The translations under genes and the position numbers were made by a program. The notes under the pieces are model-generated. The model saw only the letters and a list, made by a program, of their open reading frames with translations. It did no database searches and was not told where the DNA came from. Below are positions 17,818-25,917 of a DNA stretch of 58,723 nucleotides, one piece after another (within the stretch, counting starts at the first letter, position 1; each line of letters begins with the position of its first letter). The stretch is from JBBCJT01 sp037190665 (GTDB lineage: Bacteria > Pseudomonadota > Alphaproteobacteria > Acetobacterales > Acetobacteraceae). The DNA is taken from NCBI GenBank assembly GCA_037190665.1, contig JBBCJT010000035.1, forward strand, positions 1 through 58,723, given 5' to 3'.

Positions 17818-18567
17818 TCAGGCCGACAACTTCGCCATCACCGCCTCGGGGATGTCGAAGTTCGCGTAGACCTGCTGCACGTCGTCATTGTCCTCCAGCA
17901 CATCGACCAGCTTCAGCACCGAGGCGGCGGTGTCCTCGTCCACCGGCACGGTGGTCTGGGCGCGCCATTCGATGCGGGCCGATTCCGGATCGCCGAACCG
18001 GGCGGCGAGCGCGTCGCGGGCGGCGAAGAAACTCTCCATCGCGCAGGTCACCTCGTGCCCGTCCGGCCCGCTCTCCACGTCGTCCGCGCCGGCCTCGATC
18101 GCGGCCTCCAGCATGTCGTCCGCGGAGGCGGCTTGCAGCGGGTAGCGGATCGCGCCGAGCCGGGTGAACTGGAAAGAGACGGAATTGGTCTCCCCCAGCG
18201 CGCCGCCGTGCTTGGAGAAGGCGGAGCGCACGTCAGACGCGGTGCGGTTGCGGTTGTCCGTCAGCGCCTCGACGATCAGCGCCACGCCGCCGGGGCCGTA
18301 GCCCTCGTAGCGGACCTCGGCGTAGTCGTCCCCCTGCCCGGCGCCCGCCGCCTTCTTGATCGCGCGCTCGACCGTGTCGCGCGGCATGTTCTCCTCCCGC
18401 GCCCAGGAAATGGCGGCGCGCAGGCGCGGGTTGGTGGCGGGATCGGCCATGCCGGTCTTCGCGGCCACGGTGATCTCGCGGATGATCTTGCTGAACACCT
18501 TGGCGCGCTTCTGGTCCTGCGCGCCCTTGCGGTGCATGATGTTCTTGAACTGCGAATGGCCCGCCAT
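17818..18567 (-). CDS. yebC: YebC/PmpR-family transcriptional regulatory protein
   Basis: Conserved YebC family protein (249 residues) beginning MAGHSQFKNIMHRKGAQD, with the characteristic YEGYGPGGVALIVEALTDN segment. Members are reported as DNA-binding regulators and, more recently, as ribosome-associated factors. Standard neighbour upstream of ruvC. Confidence 0.95.
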   Translation of the reverse strand: MAGHSQFKNIMHRKGAQDQKRAKVFSKIIREITVAAKTGMADPATNPRLRAAISWAREENMPRDTVERAIKKAAGAGQGDDYAEVRYEGYGPGGVALIVEALTDNRNRTASDVRSAFSKHGGALGETNSVSFQFTRLGAIRYPLQAASADDMLEAAIEAGADDVESGPDGHEVTCAMESFFAARDALAARFGDPESARIEWRAQTTVPVDEDTAASVLKLVDVLEDNDDVQQVYANFDIPEAVMAKLSA

Positions 18568-18746
18568 TCGAGTCGCTCCTGGATCGGTGTCTTGCTGAGG
18601 CGTGGGCTTCTAGCAGCCAGAGGAACGGAAGGAAAACACCGGGATCTCGGGGTCCCAGCACGGGCCGAGCAGTCGTGAATGGACTCGACCGGCCGAACAT
18701 GCCTCATAGGATCGTGGTACAACCTGCGGGGGTAGAGGCACAGGCC

Positions 18747-19472
18747 ATGCAACAACCGTGTCTGGGCATCCTTGGTGGCATGGGCCCTCTGGCGGGCGCG
18801 ACCTTCCTCGCGCGGCTGACGCTGCTGACCCCTGCCACCCGTGACCAGGACCACCTGCCTTCCGTCCTCTGGAGCGACCCGCGCGTGCCCGATCGCACCG
18901 CGGCGCGCGTGGCCGGCGGCGCGGATCCGCTGCCGAAGCTGCTGAACGGCATCCGCGGGCTGGAGACGGCCGGCTGCGGCGCCATCGCCATCCCCTGCAA
19001 CACCGCCCATGGCTGGTACGCGCCGATGGCGGAGGCCGCGCGCGTGCCGATCCTGCACATCGTGGATGCGACGGCGGAGGAGCTGCTGCGCCTCGGCGTC
19101 CGCTCCGGCCGGATCGGCCTGCTCGGCACGGCGGGGACTCTGGCGATGCGGCTGTATCAGGACCGGCTGGAGGCGCGCGGCTACAGTTGCGTGGTGCCGA
19201 GCGAGGACGAGATGCAGCGCCTCGTCTCCCCCGCCATCGCCCAGGTCAAGGCCAACCTGATCGCCGAGGCGCGCGGGCCGTTGCTGGACATGGCGGTGCT
19301 GCTCGCCCACCGCGGCGCGGATGCGATCGTGCTGGGCTGCACGGAGATCCCGCTCGCGGTCAGCGCGGAGGCGGATTCCGCGACGCTCGGCGTGCCGATC
19401 GCCGATTCCATCGACGCGCTGGCCCGCGCAGCGCTGATCTGGGCGGACCAGAAGATGCGCGCGGCGGCGTAG
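18747..19472 (+). CDS. Aspartate/glutamate racemase family protein
   Basis: PLP-independent racemase family with two catalytic cysteines in conserved contexts: IPCNTAH and LGCTEIPL. The N-terminus LGILGGMGPLAG is the classic aspartate racemase opening. The ATG at 18747 gives 241 residues with AGAGG upstream; starts at 18675 or 18699 would add an unrelated leader. Either amino acid racemase or a related family member acting on another acidic compound. Confidence 0.88.
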   Translation: MQQPCLGILGGMGPLAGATFLARLTLLTPATRDQDHLPSVLWSDPRVPDRTAARVAGGADPLPKLLNGIRGLETAGCGAIAIPCNTAHGWYAPMAEAARVPILHIVDATAEELLRLGVRSGRIGLLGTAGTLAMRLYQDRLEARGYSCVVPSEDEMQRLVSPAIAQVKANLIAEARGPLLDMAVLLAHRGADAIVLGCTEIPLAVSAEADSATLGVPIADSIDALARAALIWADQKMRAAA

Positions 19473-19797
19473 CGGCGGCGGCATCGCTTACGGCGCGGGG
19501 GCGCTCTTCTCGCGCGTGCCCGACCCAGGCTTCTCCGATCACTCCGCAGCCCGACCTGCTCCGGATCGGCCATCCGCGCCGGCCGGCCGTGGAGCGGCTG
19601 CACGTCGCACAAGGTAGGTTCGACGAACTGGAACAGCAGGCCCCTGCCGGATCGCCCCAGCATTGCCTTCAATGTGGAACGGACGTGCGGTCGGCGGGGG
19701 AACCCCGCAAGGCTGGATGGAATTGGGAGACGCTCGAAAGCATCCATCCACTCAATGGTGTCGCCTTCTAACGGGGGACGAGACCGTCACGCCACGT

Positions 19798-19835
19798 CCC
19801 CTCTCCCGCTTGCGGGAGAGGGACAGGGTGAGGGG
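19798..19835 (+). repeat. REP-like palindrome, copy 2
   Basis: Perfect 11-bp arms CCCTCTCCCGC / GCGGGAGAGGG around a TT centre, followed by the conserved tail ACAGGGTGAGGG. Forms a BIME-like inverted pair with the copy at 19877. Confidence 0.85.
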
Positions 19836-19876
19836 GTTTTCGTGGAAGCGGAACCTCGCCGTCGTGCTGGTGGAGG

Positions 19877-19960
19877 CACCCTCACCCCAGCCCTCTCCCG
19901 CAGGCGGGAGAGGGAGAAAGTCACGGCCGTTTCGCAAAGCTCCCGTCCGCGGGAGCTGTG
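19877..19960 (-). repeat. REP-like palindrome, copy 3 (inverted), with GCTTTGCG-type box
   Basis: Tail CCCTCACCCC precedes the palindrome at 19891-19914 (centre AG), and a box reading as GGGAGCTTTGCGAAACGGC on the minus strand lies at about 19926-19944. Orientation is opposite to copy 2, 76 nt away. Confidence 0.82.
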
Positions 19961-20127
19961 GTGATGTGATACCACATGTGAGGGCCTGCCGTGTCTGCCG
20001 AAGGGCTGGCCGGGAATGAATCATCGCATTGCCCGCCACGGCCATGGCGTTGGCCGGCCGGAAGCCAGCCGCCTAACCCGGGATCATGCAGGAAGGAAGG
20101 CCGCGGCGGTGATCCGCCGCGCGTGCG

Positions 20128-20373
20128 TCAGCCGCGTTCGCAGTCGCAGCCCGGCGTCGGGCCCGTGCTTTCGCGGATCACGTGATGGTCGATCCACTCG
20201 GAGACCAGCCGACGGGCCTCGCTGACCGACGCTTCCGGATGGTGGATCCGGTACAGCGTGGTGCAGGCCTGGAAAGCGGGCACATCCGGGGTGCCGTGCA
20301 TCCGCAGGTCGCGATACGCGGTGACCACCGCGCGTTCGCACCGTCGGGAGATGTGGCTTACGTCCCGGCTCAT
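20128..20373 (-). CDS. Small conserved hypothetical protein (81 residues)
   Basis: Compact soluble protein beginning MSRDVSHISRRCERAVV and containing TLYRIHHPEASVSEARRLV; ends with three Cys in a CDCERG-type tail region. The ATG at 20371-20373 is preferred because TAGGG lies six bases upstream; the ATG at 20377-20379 has no spacing for it. Codon usage matches the host. A Fur-like palindrome lies just upstream. No function known; fairly short, alpha-helical, no membrane segment. Confidence 0.7.
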   Translation of the reverse strand: MSRDVSHISRRCERAVVTAYRDLRMHGTPDVPAFQACTTLYRIHHPEASVSEARRLVSEWIDHHVIRESTGPTPGCDCERG

Positions 20374-20386
20374 CGGCATCCCTAGT

Positions 20387-20401
20387 TGAGAATGGCTCTC
20401 A
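20387..20401. promoter_or_regulatory. Candidate Fur-family operator
   Basis: The 15-mer TGAGAATGGCTCTCA fits the 7-1-7 Fur-type pattern TGAGAAT-N-ATTCTCA at 12 of 14 positions. It lies 8-14 nt upstream of the small protein gene's start, a place where bound repressor would block expression. Pattern match only. Confidence 0.35.
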
Positions 20402-20488
20402 TCACCGGCCCCAGAATAGGCACCGTGCCCCCGTATCGCAAGCGGCGCGTTCGATGATGCCGAACGAAGCTATCGATGGCGGTCCGGA

Positions 20489-21562
20489 TCAGCCCCGCGC
20501 CACCGCCTCGGCCAGTGCCTTGCCGACATCCACGGTCGCCGCCTGCCCACCCATGTCGCGGGTGCGCGGCCCGCCGTCCCGCAGCATGGTCTCGATCGCG
20601 GTCACGATCGCGGCGGCGGCCTCCTTTTCCCCCAGATGGTCCAGCATCATCGCCCCGGACCAGATCTGGCCGATCGGATTGCAGATGCCCTTACCCGCGA
20701 TGTCGGGGGCGGAACCGTGCACCGGCTCGAACATCGAAGGCGCGGTCTTCTCGGGGTTGATGTTGGCGGACGGCGCGATGCCGATGGAACCGGCCACGGC
20801 CGGCCCCAGATCGGAAAGGATGTCGCCGAACAGGTTCGATCCGACCACCACGTCGAACCAGTCCGGATGCTGCACGAAATGAGCGCAGAGGATGTCGATG
20901 TGGAACTGGTCGGTGCGCACGCCGGGATAGGATTTTCCCATCTCCGCGAAGCGTTCGTCCCAGTACGGCATGGTGATGGTGATGCCGTTGGACTTGGTCG
21001 CGCTGGTCAGGTGCTTCTTGGGCCGGCTCTGGGCGAGCTCGAAGGCGTATCGCAGGATCCGGTCCACGCCGACGCGGGTGAACACGCTCTCCTGCGCGAC
21101 GAACTCCCGTTCCGTCCCGGCGAACATCCGCCCGCCGTTGCTGCTGTACTCGCCTTCGGTGTTCTCGCGGACCACGTAGAAATCGATGTCCGCCGGCCCG
21201 CGGTTGGCGAGCGGGGTCTTGGCACCCGGCATCAGCTTGCAGGGCCGCACGTTGGCGTACTGGTCGAACACCCGGCGGATCGGGATCAGCAGGCCCCACA
21301 GCGAGATGTGGTCCGGCACCCCCGGCCAGCCGACCGCACCGAGGAAGATGGAATCGCTCTCGCGGAGCTGGTCCAGCCCGTCGTCCGGCATCATCGCGCC
21401 GGTCCTGGCGTAGCGGTCGCAGGACCAGTCGTAGTCCTTGGCCTCCAGCCGGAAGCCGAACCGCCTCCCGGCCGCCTCCAGCACCCGCATGCCTTCCGGC
21501 ACCGTTTCCTTGCCGATCCCGTCGCCCGGGATGACTGCGATACGGTGGGTGCGTTCGGCCAT
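20489..21562 (-). CDS. Tartrate dehydrogenase / D-malate-type decarboxylating dehydrogenase (TtuC family)
   Basis: NAD-dependent beta-decarboxylating dehydrogenase of the isopropylmalate/isocitrate superfamily (357 residues). IAVIPGDGIGKETVPEG opens the fold; YVVRENTEGEYSSNGG (the YxVREN motif), the catalytic Lys in TSATKSNG, and VGSNLFGDILSDLG are all present. The substrate-recognition loop (WGLLIPIRRVFDQYANVRP) resembles tartrate dehydrogenase TtuC/DmlA rather than LeuB. Start at 21560-21562 with GGAAA upstream. Confidence 0.88.
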   Translation of the reverse strand: MAERTHRIAVIPGDGIGKETVPEGMRVLEAAGRRFGFRLEAKDYDWSCDRYARTGAMMPDDGLDQLRESDSIFLGAVGWPGVPDHISLWGLLIPIRRVFDQYANVRPCKLMPGAKTPLANRGPADIDFYVVRENTEGEYSSNGGRMFAGTEREFVAQESVFTRVGVDRILRYAFELAQSRPKKHLTSATKSNGITITMPYWDERFAEMGKSYPGVRTDQFHIDILCAHFVQHPDWFDVVVGSNLFGDILSDLGPAVAGSIGIAPSANINPEKTAPSMFEPVHGSAPDIAGKGICNPIGQIWSGAMMLDHLGEKEAAAAIVTAIETMLRDGGPRTRDMGGQAATVDVGKALAEAVARG

Positions 21563-21660
21563 GGACGTTTCCTTTCGTATGGGCGGAGTAGGCGCGTGTT
21601 GCGTAGTGGTCAACGCTACGGGCTGACAATAACCTCTTATCCAGAACACAGAGGTTTCGC

Positions 21661-22470
21661 ATGCAGGATCGCTACACAGGAGACATTGGCGACTACATTA
21701 AACTCGCGATCCTGCGCGCAATCATGCCTGGCTATCAGCTCGGGGTTGCTTGGTGGCTTTACCCGGATGAGGGCCACAACAAAGATGGAAACCACATCCG
21801 CTACCTAGATGCTCCGGAACGATGGGAGCATCTCGACAATACTTTATTTAGCTCTCTTAAGTGTATTGTTTCGAATAACCGACGGCATATTGCTGCGTTG
21901 GAGCAAGAAAACTTGCTCCCCGGTGCGGTATTTTTCAGCGAGAAGATCCCAACAGGCATGACGGCTGCCCATCGTCGAACTGCGCGGAAGGATTGGTTTT
22001 GCCGTCTTCGAAGCAAGATGGATACGTGCAACCTGATCTTCCTAGACCCAGACAACGGCTTGGAAACTAAGAATTTTGACATCGGAGCAGCAAAGGCAGG
22101 AAAGAGCGTCGCGCTCTCTGAGCTACAGGAGCTGAGATGCCGGGGCCGAACTTTGATTGCATATCATCATCAAACAAGAATGAGGGGCGGGCATAAAGAA
22201 GAATTAGAACATTGGGGAGATCGCCTCAGAGGTGTTGGGTTTTCTAATGTTAGCGCAATTCGATCTTCTGCATACTCATCTCGATATTTTTTCCTTTTGG
22301 ACCCATCTCTTGAAATCCGGAATCGCGCTGAAGAATTGGCTAATAGATCCCGCGGGTATTTGACATGGCATCCATGCTTAGGGGTTGAAGCTAAGACCGC
22401 CTGCCGCTTGGGGTCCGTGGACGGGCTGCGCGGGCAAGGTTACGACAACCTGCAAGGAGAACCGCCCCGC
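21661..22470 (+). CDS. AT-rich acquired ORF of unknown function, reads in frame into pyrE
   Basis: Not recognised with certainty; opens MQDRYTGDIGDYIKLAILRA and contains NLIFLDPDNGLETKNF and LIAYHHQT, a pattern seen in a family of bacterial proteins of unknown function that may have a Rossmann-like core. Base composition and codon use are strikingly AT-richer than everything around it, marking recent acquisition. There is no stop codon: after about 22380 composition turns GC-rich and the frame runs through the pyrE leader into pyrE (stop 23199), giving a potential 512-residue fusion. The feature end is placed at the pyrE start. AGAGG at 21650-21654 serves its ATG. Confidence 0.65.
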
Positions 22471-23199
22471 ATGACCACCACCGAGACCACCGCCTGGGAC
22501 AGGGACGCAGCGCTCGCCACGGCGCGCATCCTGCTCGAGATCAAGGCGGTGAACTTCCGCCCGGAAGAGCCCTACACCTTCACGTCCGGCTGGAAGTCGC
22601 CGGTCTATATCGACTGCCGCAAGATCATCTACTTCCCCCGCGCCCGGGCGAAGATCTGCGACCTCGGGGTGGAGAAGATCGGCCGCCACGTCGGCGTGGA
22701 GACAATCGAGGCGGTGGCCGGCGGCGAGACGGCCGGCATCCCGTTCGCGGCCTGGATCGCCGAGCGCATGGCCGCGCCCATGGCCTACGTGCGCAAGAAG
22801 CCGAAGGGCTTCGGCCGCAACGCGCTGATCGAGGGCGACGTGCCCGCCGGCAAGAACACCCTGCTGGTGGAGGACCTGACCACCGACGGCGGGTCGAAGA
22901 TCGCCTTCGCGCAGGCGCTGCGCGATGCGGGCGCGGTCTGCGACCACACCTTCGTGGTGTTCTTCTACGGCGTCTTCCCCGGCGCGTTCGAGACGATGAA
23001 GCGCATGAACCTGACGCTGCATCACCTCGCCACCTGGTGGGACGTGCTGGAGGTCTGCAAGGAGCGTCCGTACTTCCCGGAGAGCGCGCTCAAGCAGGTG
23101 CGCAACTTCCTCGAGGACCCCGTCGCGTGGTCGGCGAAGCACGGCGGCGTGGCGAGCGCGGAGGAGGCGCTGGCCCGCAAGCAGGCCGCCGCGTCCTGA
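22471..23199 (+). CDS. pyrE: Orotate phosphoribosyltransferase
   Basis: Converts orotate plus PRPP to OMP in pyrimidine synthesis. The independent start ATG at 22471 has AAGGAGA at 22454-22460. The PRPP-binding motif is LLVEDLTTDGGSK; SGWKSPVYIDCRK and YVRKKPKGFG are OPRT-typical. About 242 residues, the length usual for alphaproteobacteria. The reading frame is open upstream into the AT-rich ORF, so an N-terminally extended fusion is possible but the ribosome binding site argues for this start. The FAD oxidoreductase begins two bases after the stop. Confidence 0.95.
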   Translation: MTTTETTAWDRDAALATARILLEIKAVNFRPEEPYTFTSGWKSPVYIDCRKIIYFPRARAKICDLGVEKIGRHVGVETIEAVAGGETAGIPFAAWIAERMAAPMAYVRKKPKGFGRNALIEGDVPAGKNTLLVEDLTTDGGSKIAFAQALRDAGAVCDHTFVVFFYGVFPGAFETMKRMNLTLHHLATWWDVLEVCKERPYFPESALKQVRNFLEDPVAWSAKHGGVASAEEALARKQAAAS

Positions 23200-23201
23200 G
23201 C

Positions 23202-24302
23202 GTGGAGCAGATCGACGCCGTCGTCGTGGGCGCCGGCGTCGTCGGCCTCGCGGTGGCGCGCGCCCTGGCGCTCGCAGGGCGCGAGGTGCTGGTGCTGGAG
23301 CAGGCGGAGGGTATCGGCACCGAGACCTCATCCCGCAACAGCGAGGTGATCCACGCCGGCATCTACTACAAGGCCGGCAGCCTGATGGCGAAGCACTGCG
23401 TGGCCGGCAAGAAGGCGCTCTACGCCTTCTGCGCCGACCGCGGCGTGCCCTTCTCCAACTGCGGCAAGCTGATCGTCGCCACGTCGCAGGACGAGGCCGA
23501 CAAGCTCGACGGCATCGCCCGGCGCGCGGCCGCGAACGGTGTCGATGACATGCGCAAGCTGAGCGGGGCGGAGGCGCAGGCGCTGGAACCCGCGCTGCAC
23601 TGCACGGCCGCGCTGCTGTCGCCCTCCACCGGCATCATCGACAGCCACGGCTACATGGTCGCGCTGCAGGGCGACGCCGAGAATGCCGGCGCGATGTTCG
23701 CCTTCCACGCCCCGGTCGCGCACGGGCGCATCGGCGAGGACGGGATCGAACTGGATGTCGGCGGTGCGGAGCCGGTGCGGCTGCGCTGCCGGCTGCTGGT
23801 CAATTCCGCAGGGCTGCACGCCCCTGCCCTCGCCCGCAGCCTCGCCGGCATGCCGGCGGAACACGTGCCCACCGCGTACTACGCCAAGGGCAACTACTTC
23901 ACGCTGACCGGCCGTTCGCCCTTCACCCGGCTGATCTATCCGGTGCCCGTGCCCGGCGGGCTGGGGACACATCTGACCATCGACCTCGGCGGGCAGACGC
24001 GGTTCGGCCCCGATGTCGAATGGGTGGACGGGCTGCACTACGAGGTGGATCCGCGGCGCGGCGACGGGTTCTACGCCTCGATCCGCCGCTGGTGGCCGGA
24101 CCTGAGGGACGGCGCCTTGCAGCCCGGCTATTCCGGCATCCGGCCGAAGATCGTGCCGCCCGAGGTCGCGGTGCAGGATTTCGTCATCCAGGACCGCGCG
24201 ACGCATGGCGTGCCGGGGCTGATCAACCTGTTCGGCATCGAGAGCCCCGGCCTGACCGCATCGCTGTCGCTGGCCGACGAAGTGACCGCGCGCGCGATCT
24301 AG
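23202..24302 (+). CDS. FAD-dependent oxidoreductase, L-2-hydroxyglutarate oxidase-like
   Basis: 366-residue DAO/LhgO-type flavoprotein. The dinucleotide-binding motif GAGVVG is at residues 10-15. The segment TSSRNSEVIHAGIYY is characteristic of LhgO-like oxidases of 2-hydroxy acids, as is GIRPKIVPP near the C-terminus. GTG start, two bases after pyrE, so probably cotranscribed. The stop TAG (24300-24302) shares the palindrome CTAG with the stop of the convergent small gene. Confidence 0.88.
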   Translation: MEQIDAVVVGAGVVGLAVARALALAGREVLVLEQAEGIGTETSSRNSEVIHAGIYYKAGSLMAKHCVAGKKALYAFCADRGVPFSNCGKLIVATSQDEADKLDGIARRAAANGVDDMRKLSGAEAQALEPALHCTAALLSPSTGIIDSHGYMVALQGDAENAGAMFAFHAPVAHGRIGEDGIELDVGGAEPVRLRCRLLVNSAGLHAPALARSLAGMPAEHVPTAYYAKGNYFTLTGRSPFTRLIYPVPVPGGLGTHLTIDLGGQTRFGPDVEWVDGLHYEVDPRRGDGFYASIRRWWPDLRDGALQPGYSGIRPKIVPPEVAVQDFVIQDRATHGVPGLINLFGIESPGLTASLSLADEVTARAI

Positions 24303-24502
24303 GCCACGCCGGCCGCGCGAGGCGCTTTCGCCAGCGATGGCGCTGCCGGGCGGCGGATCGTCATCGGGTGTCGGATGAAGGCCCACAGCCGGCGCCACAG
24401 TCCTCGCTGCGCCGCACGCCTCAGGCGCACGGCCTTCCGCCGGTAGTGGTCCAGATCGAGCGATCCGTCCGCGTGCCGCCGCGCCTCGAAGCTGCCTGCC
24501 AT
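24299..24502 (-). CDS. Small Arg-rich conserved hypothetical protein (67 residues)
   Basis: Begins MAGSFEARRHADGSLDLDHY, followed by an Arg-rich helix YRRKAVRLRRAAQRG and a hydrophobic/Arg C-terminus. A strong ribosome binding site AAGGAGG lies 9 nt before the ATG at 24500-24502. Resembles small Arg-rich proteins common in this group that carry an FYRRRA-type motif. Convergent with the oxidoreductase; the two stop codons overlap at CTAG. Confidence 0.68.
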   Translation of the reverse strand: MAGSFEARRHADGSLDLDHYRRKAVRLRRAAQRGLWRRLWAFIRHPMTIRRPAAPSLAKAPRAAGVA

Positions 24503-24630
24503 GATCCGGATCCTCCTTGCAGGCGACCCTGACCCGGACGAGGCCGCGGCGCTTTGAGGAGCGCTCCATTTTTGCTTGAGGCGAGCTTGTTTCTGCCGCC
24601 ACCCTTCCATGGGCGGCGGCAGGGCATGGA

Positions 24631-25812
24631 ATGCGGTTCCTCATCGATGGCGGCTGCGCTCTCGATCCGGAGAAGCGAGAATTGCGCCGCGGCGGGGAGC
24701 CGGTGCCCATCGAACCGCAGGTGTTCGACCTGCTGCACCTGCTGGTTCGCAGCGGCGGGCGCGTGATCTCGCGGGACGAGCTGCTGGCCGATGTCTGGGG
24801 CGGGCGGATCGTTTCGGACTCCACGCTCGACAGCCGGATCAACGCCGCCCGGCGGGCGCTGGGCGACAGCGGGGACGTGCAACGGCTGATCCGCACGGTG
24901 CCGCGCCGGGGCTTCCGCTTCCTCGGCGAGGTGGTGGAGGAGAGCGACGGCGCCGCGCCCGCTGCTCCTTCCCGAACCGGCCAGGAGGTCACGTTCTGCC
25001 GCTCCGCCGACGGCGTGACGCTGGCGGTCGCCTCGGCCGGCCAGGGGCCGATCCTGCTGCGATCGGGGACCTGGCTCACCCATGTCGAGAAGGACTGGGA
25101 GAGCCCGGTCTGGGCTCCGCTGCTGCGGACCCTTGCCGCGAAGCACCGGCTGGTGCGTTACGACGCGCGCGGCAACGGCCTGTCCGATCGCGATGTCGCC
25201 GAGATCTCCTTCGATGCGTTCTGTCGCGATCTGGAAGCCGTGGCGGACTCGCTCGGCACGGAAAGCTTCGCGCTGCTGGCGGCCTCGCAGGGCGGTGCGG
25301 CCGCCATCGCCTACGCCGTCGCGCATCCGGAGCGCGTTTCGCGGCTGATCCTGAGCGGGGCCTATGCGCGCGGCCGCAACCGGCGCGGCGCACCCGTCGA
25401 GGCCGAGAAGGCCCAGGCGCTCCTGACCCTGATGCGGGAGGGCTGGGGCGACGAGCGGTCGGCCTTCATGCAGGTCTTCAGTTCCGTCTACCTGCCCCGC
25501 GGCACGCCGGAGCAGGTCCGCTGGTGGATGGACCTCCAGCGCAGCACGACGTCGGCGGAGATGGCGATCCGCTTTCGCGAGGCCTGCGACGCCATCGACG
25601 TCTCGCACCTGCTGCCGCTCGTGCGGGTGCCGACGCTCGTGCTGCACAGCCGCGGCGACAGCGTTTCCCCCTTCGAGGAAGGCCGGCGCATCGCCGCGGC
25701 CATTCCGGGCGCCCGTTTCGTGGAGCTGAACAGCGACAACCATGTGGTGCTGGAAGGCGAGCCCGCATGGCCGCGGATGATCGGGGAAATCGACCGTTTC
25801 CTGGCGAACTGA
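24631..25812 (+). CDS. Winged-helix DNA-binding domain fused to alpha/beta hydrolase
   Basis: Residues about 1-100 are an OmpR/PhoB-type winged helix (FDLLHLLVRSGGRVISRDELL, DSRINAARRALGD, IRTVPRRGFRF). Residues about 118-393 are an alpha/beta hydrolase with nucleophile Ser219 in A-A-S219-Q-G, Asp and a C-terminal His in NSDNHVVLEGE. There is no receiver domain, so it is not a normal response regulator; it resembles CadC-like or guanylate-cyclase-associated fusions where an enzyme-like domain senses or processes a ligand. The strong trans_reg_C match suggests a one-component regulator. The ATG at 24631 has no clear ribosome binding site. Confidence 0.87.
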   Translation: MRFLIDGGCALDPEKRELRRGGEPVPIEPQVFDLLHLLVRSGGRVISRDELLADVWGGRIVSDSTLDSRINAARRALGDSGDVQRLIRTVPRRGFRFLGEVVEESDGAAPAAPSRTGQEVTFCRSADGVTLAVASAGQGPILLRSGTWLTHVEKDWESPVWAPLLRTLAAKHRLVRYDARGNGLSDRDVAEISFDAFCRDLEAVADSLGTESFALLAASQGGAAAIAYAVAHPERVSRLILSGAYARGRNRRGAPVEAEKAQALLTLMREGWGDERSAFMQVFSSVYLPRGTPEQVRWWMDLQRSTTSAEMAIRFREACDAIDVSHLLPLVRVPTLVLHSRGDSVSPFEEGRRIAAAIPGARFVELNSDNHVVLEGEPAWPRMIGEIDRFLAN

Positions 25813-25917
25813 GGATCGCGGGGCGCAGCAGGCGGGGTTGCGCGCTGATACACCTTCGCGCCGCGGCCGCGAGTTGCGATGGTGCACCGTTTGCGTCTGC
25901 AGGGAAGGAAACAGGGC

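Larger units (their letters stand above)
19473..20127. other. 655-nt gene-free spacer with paired REP-like elements
   Basis: No gene supported. It holds two oppositely oriented REP-like palindromes (listed separately) and, at 19938-19957, a perfect hairpin AGCTCCCG-TCCG-CGGGAGCT. The 19473-19790 part shows nothing recognisable. Confidence 0.6.
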
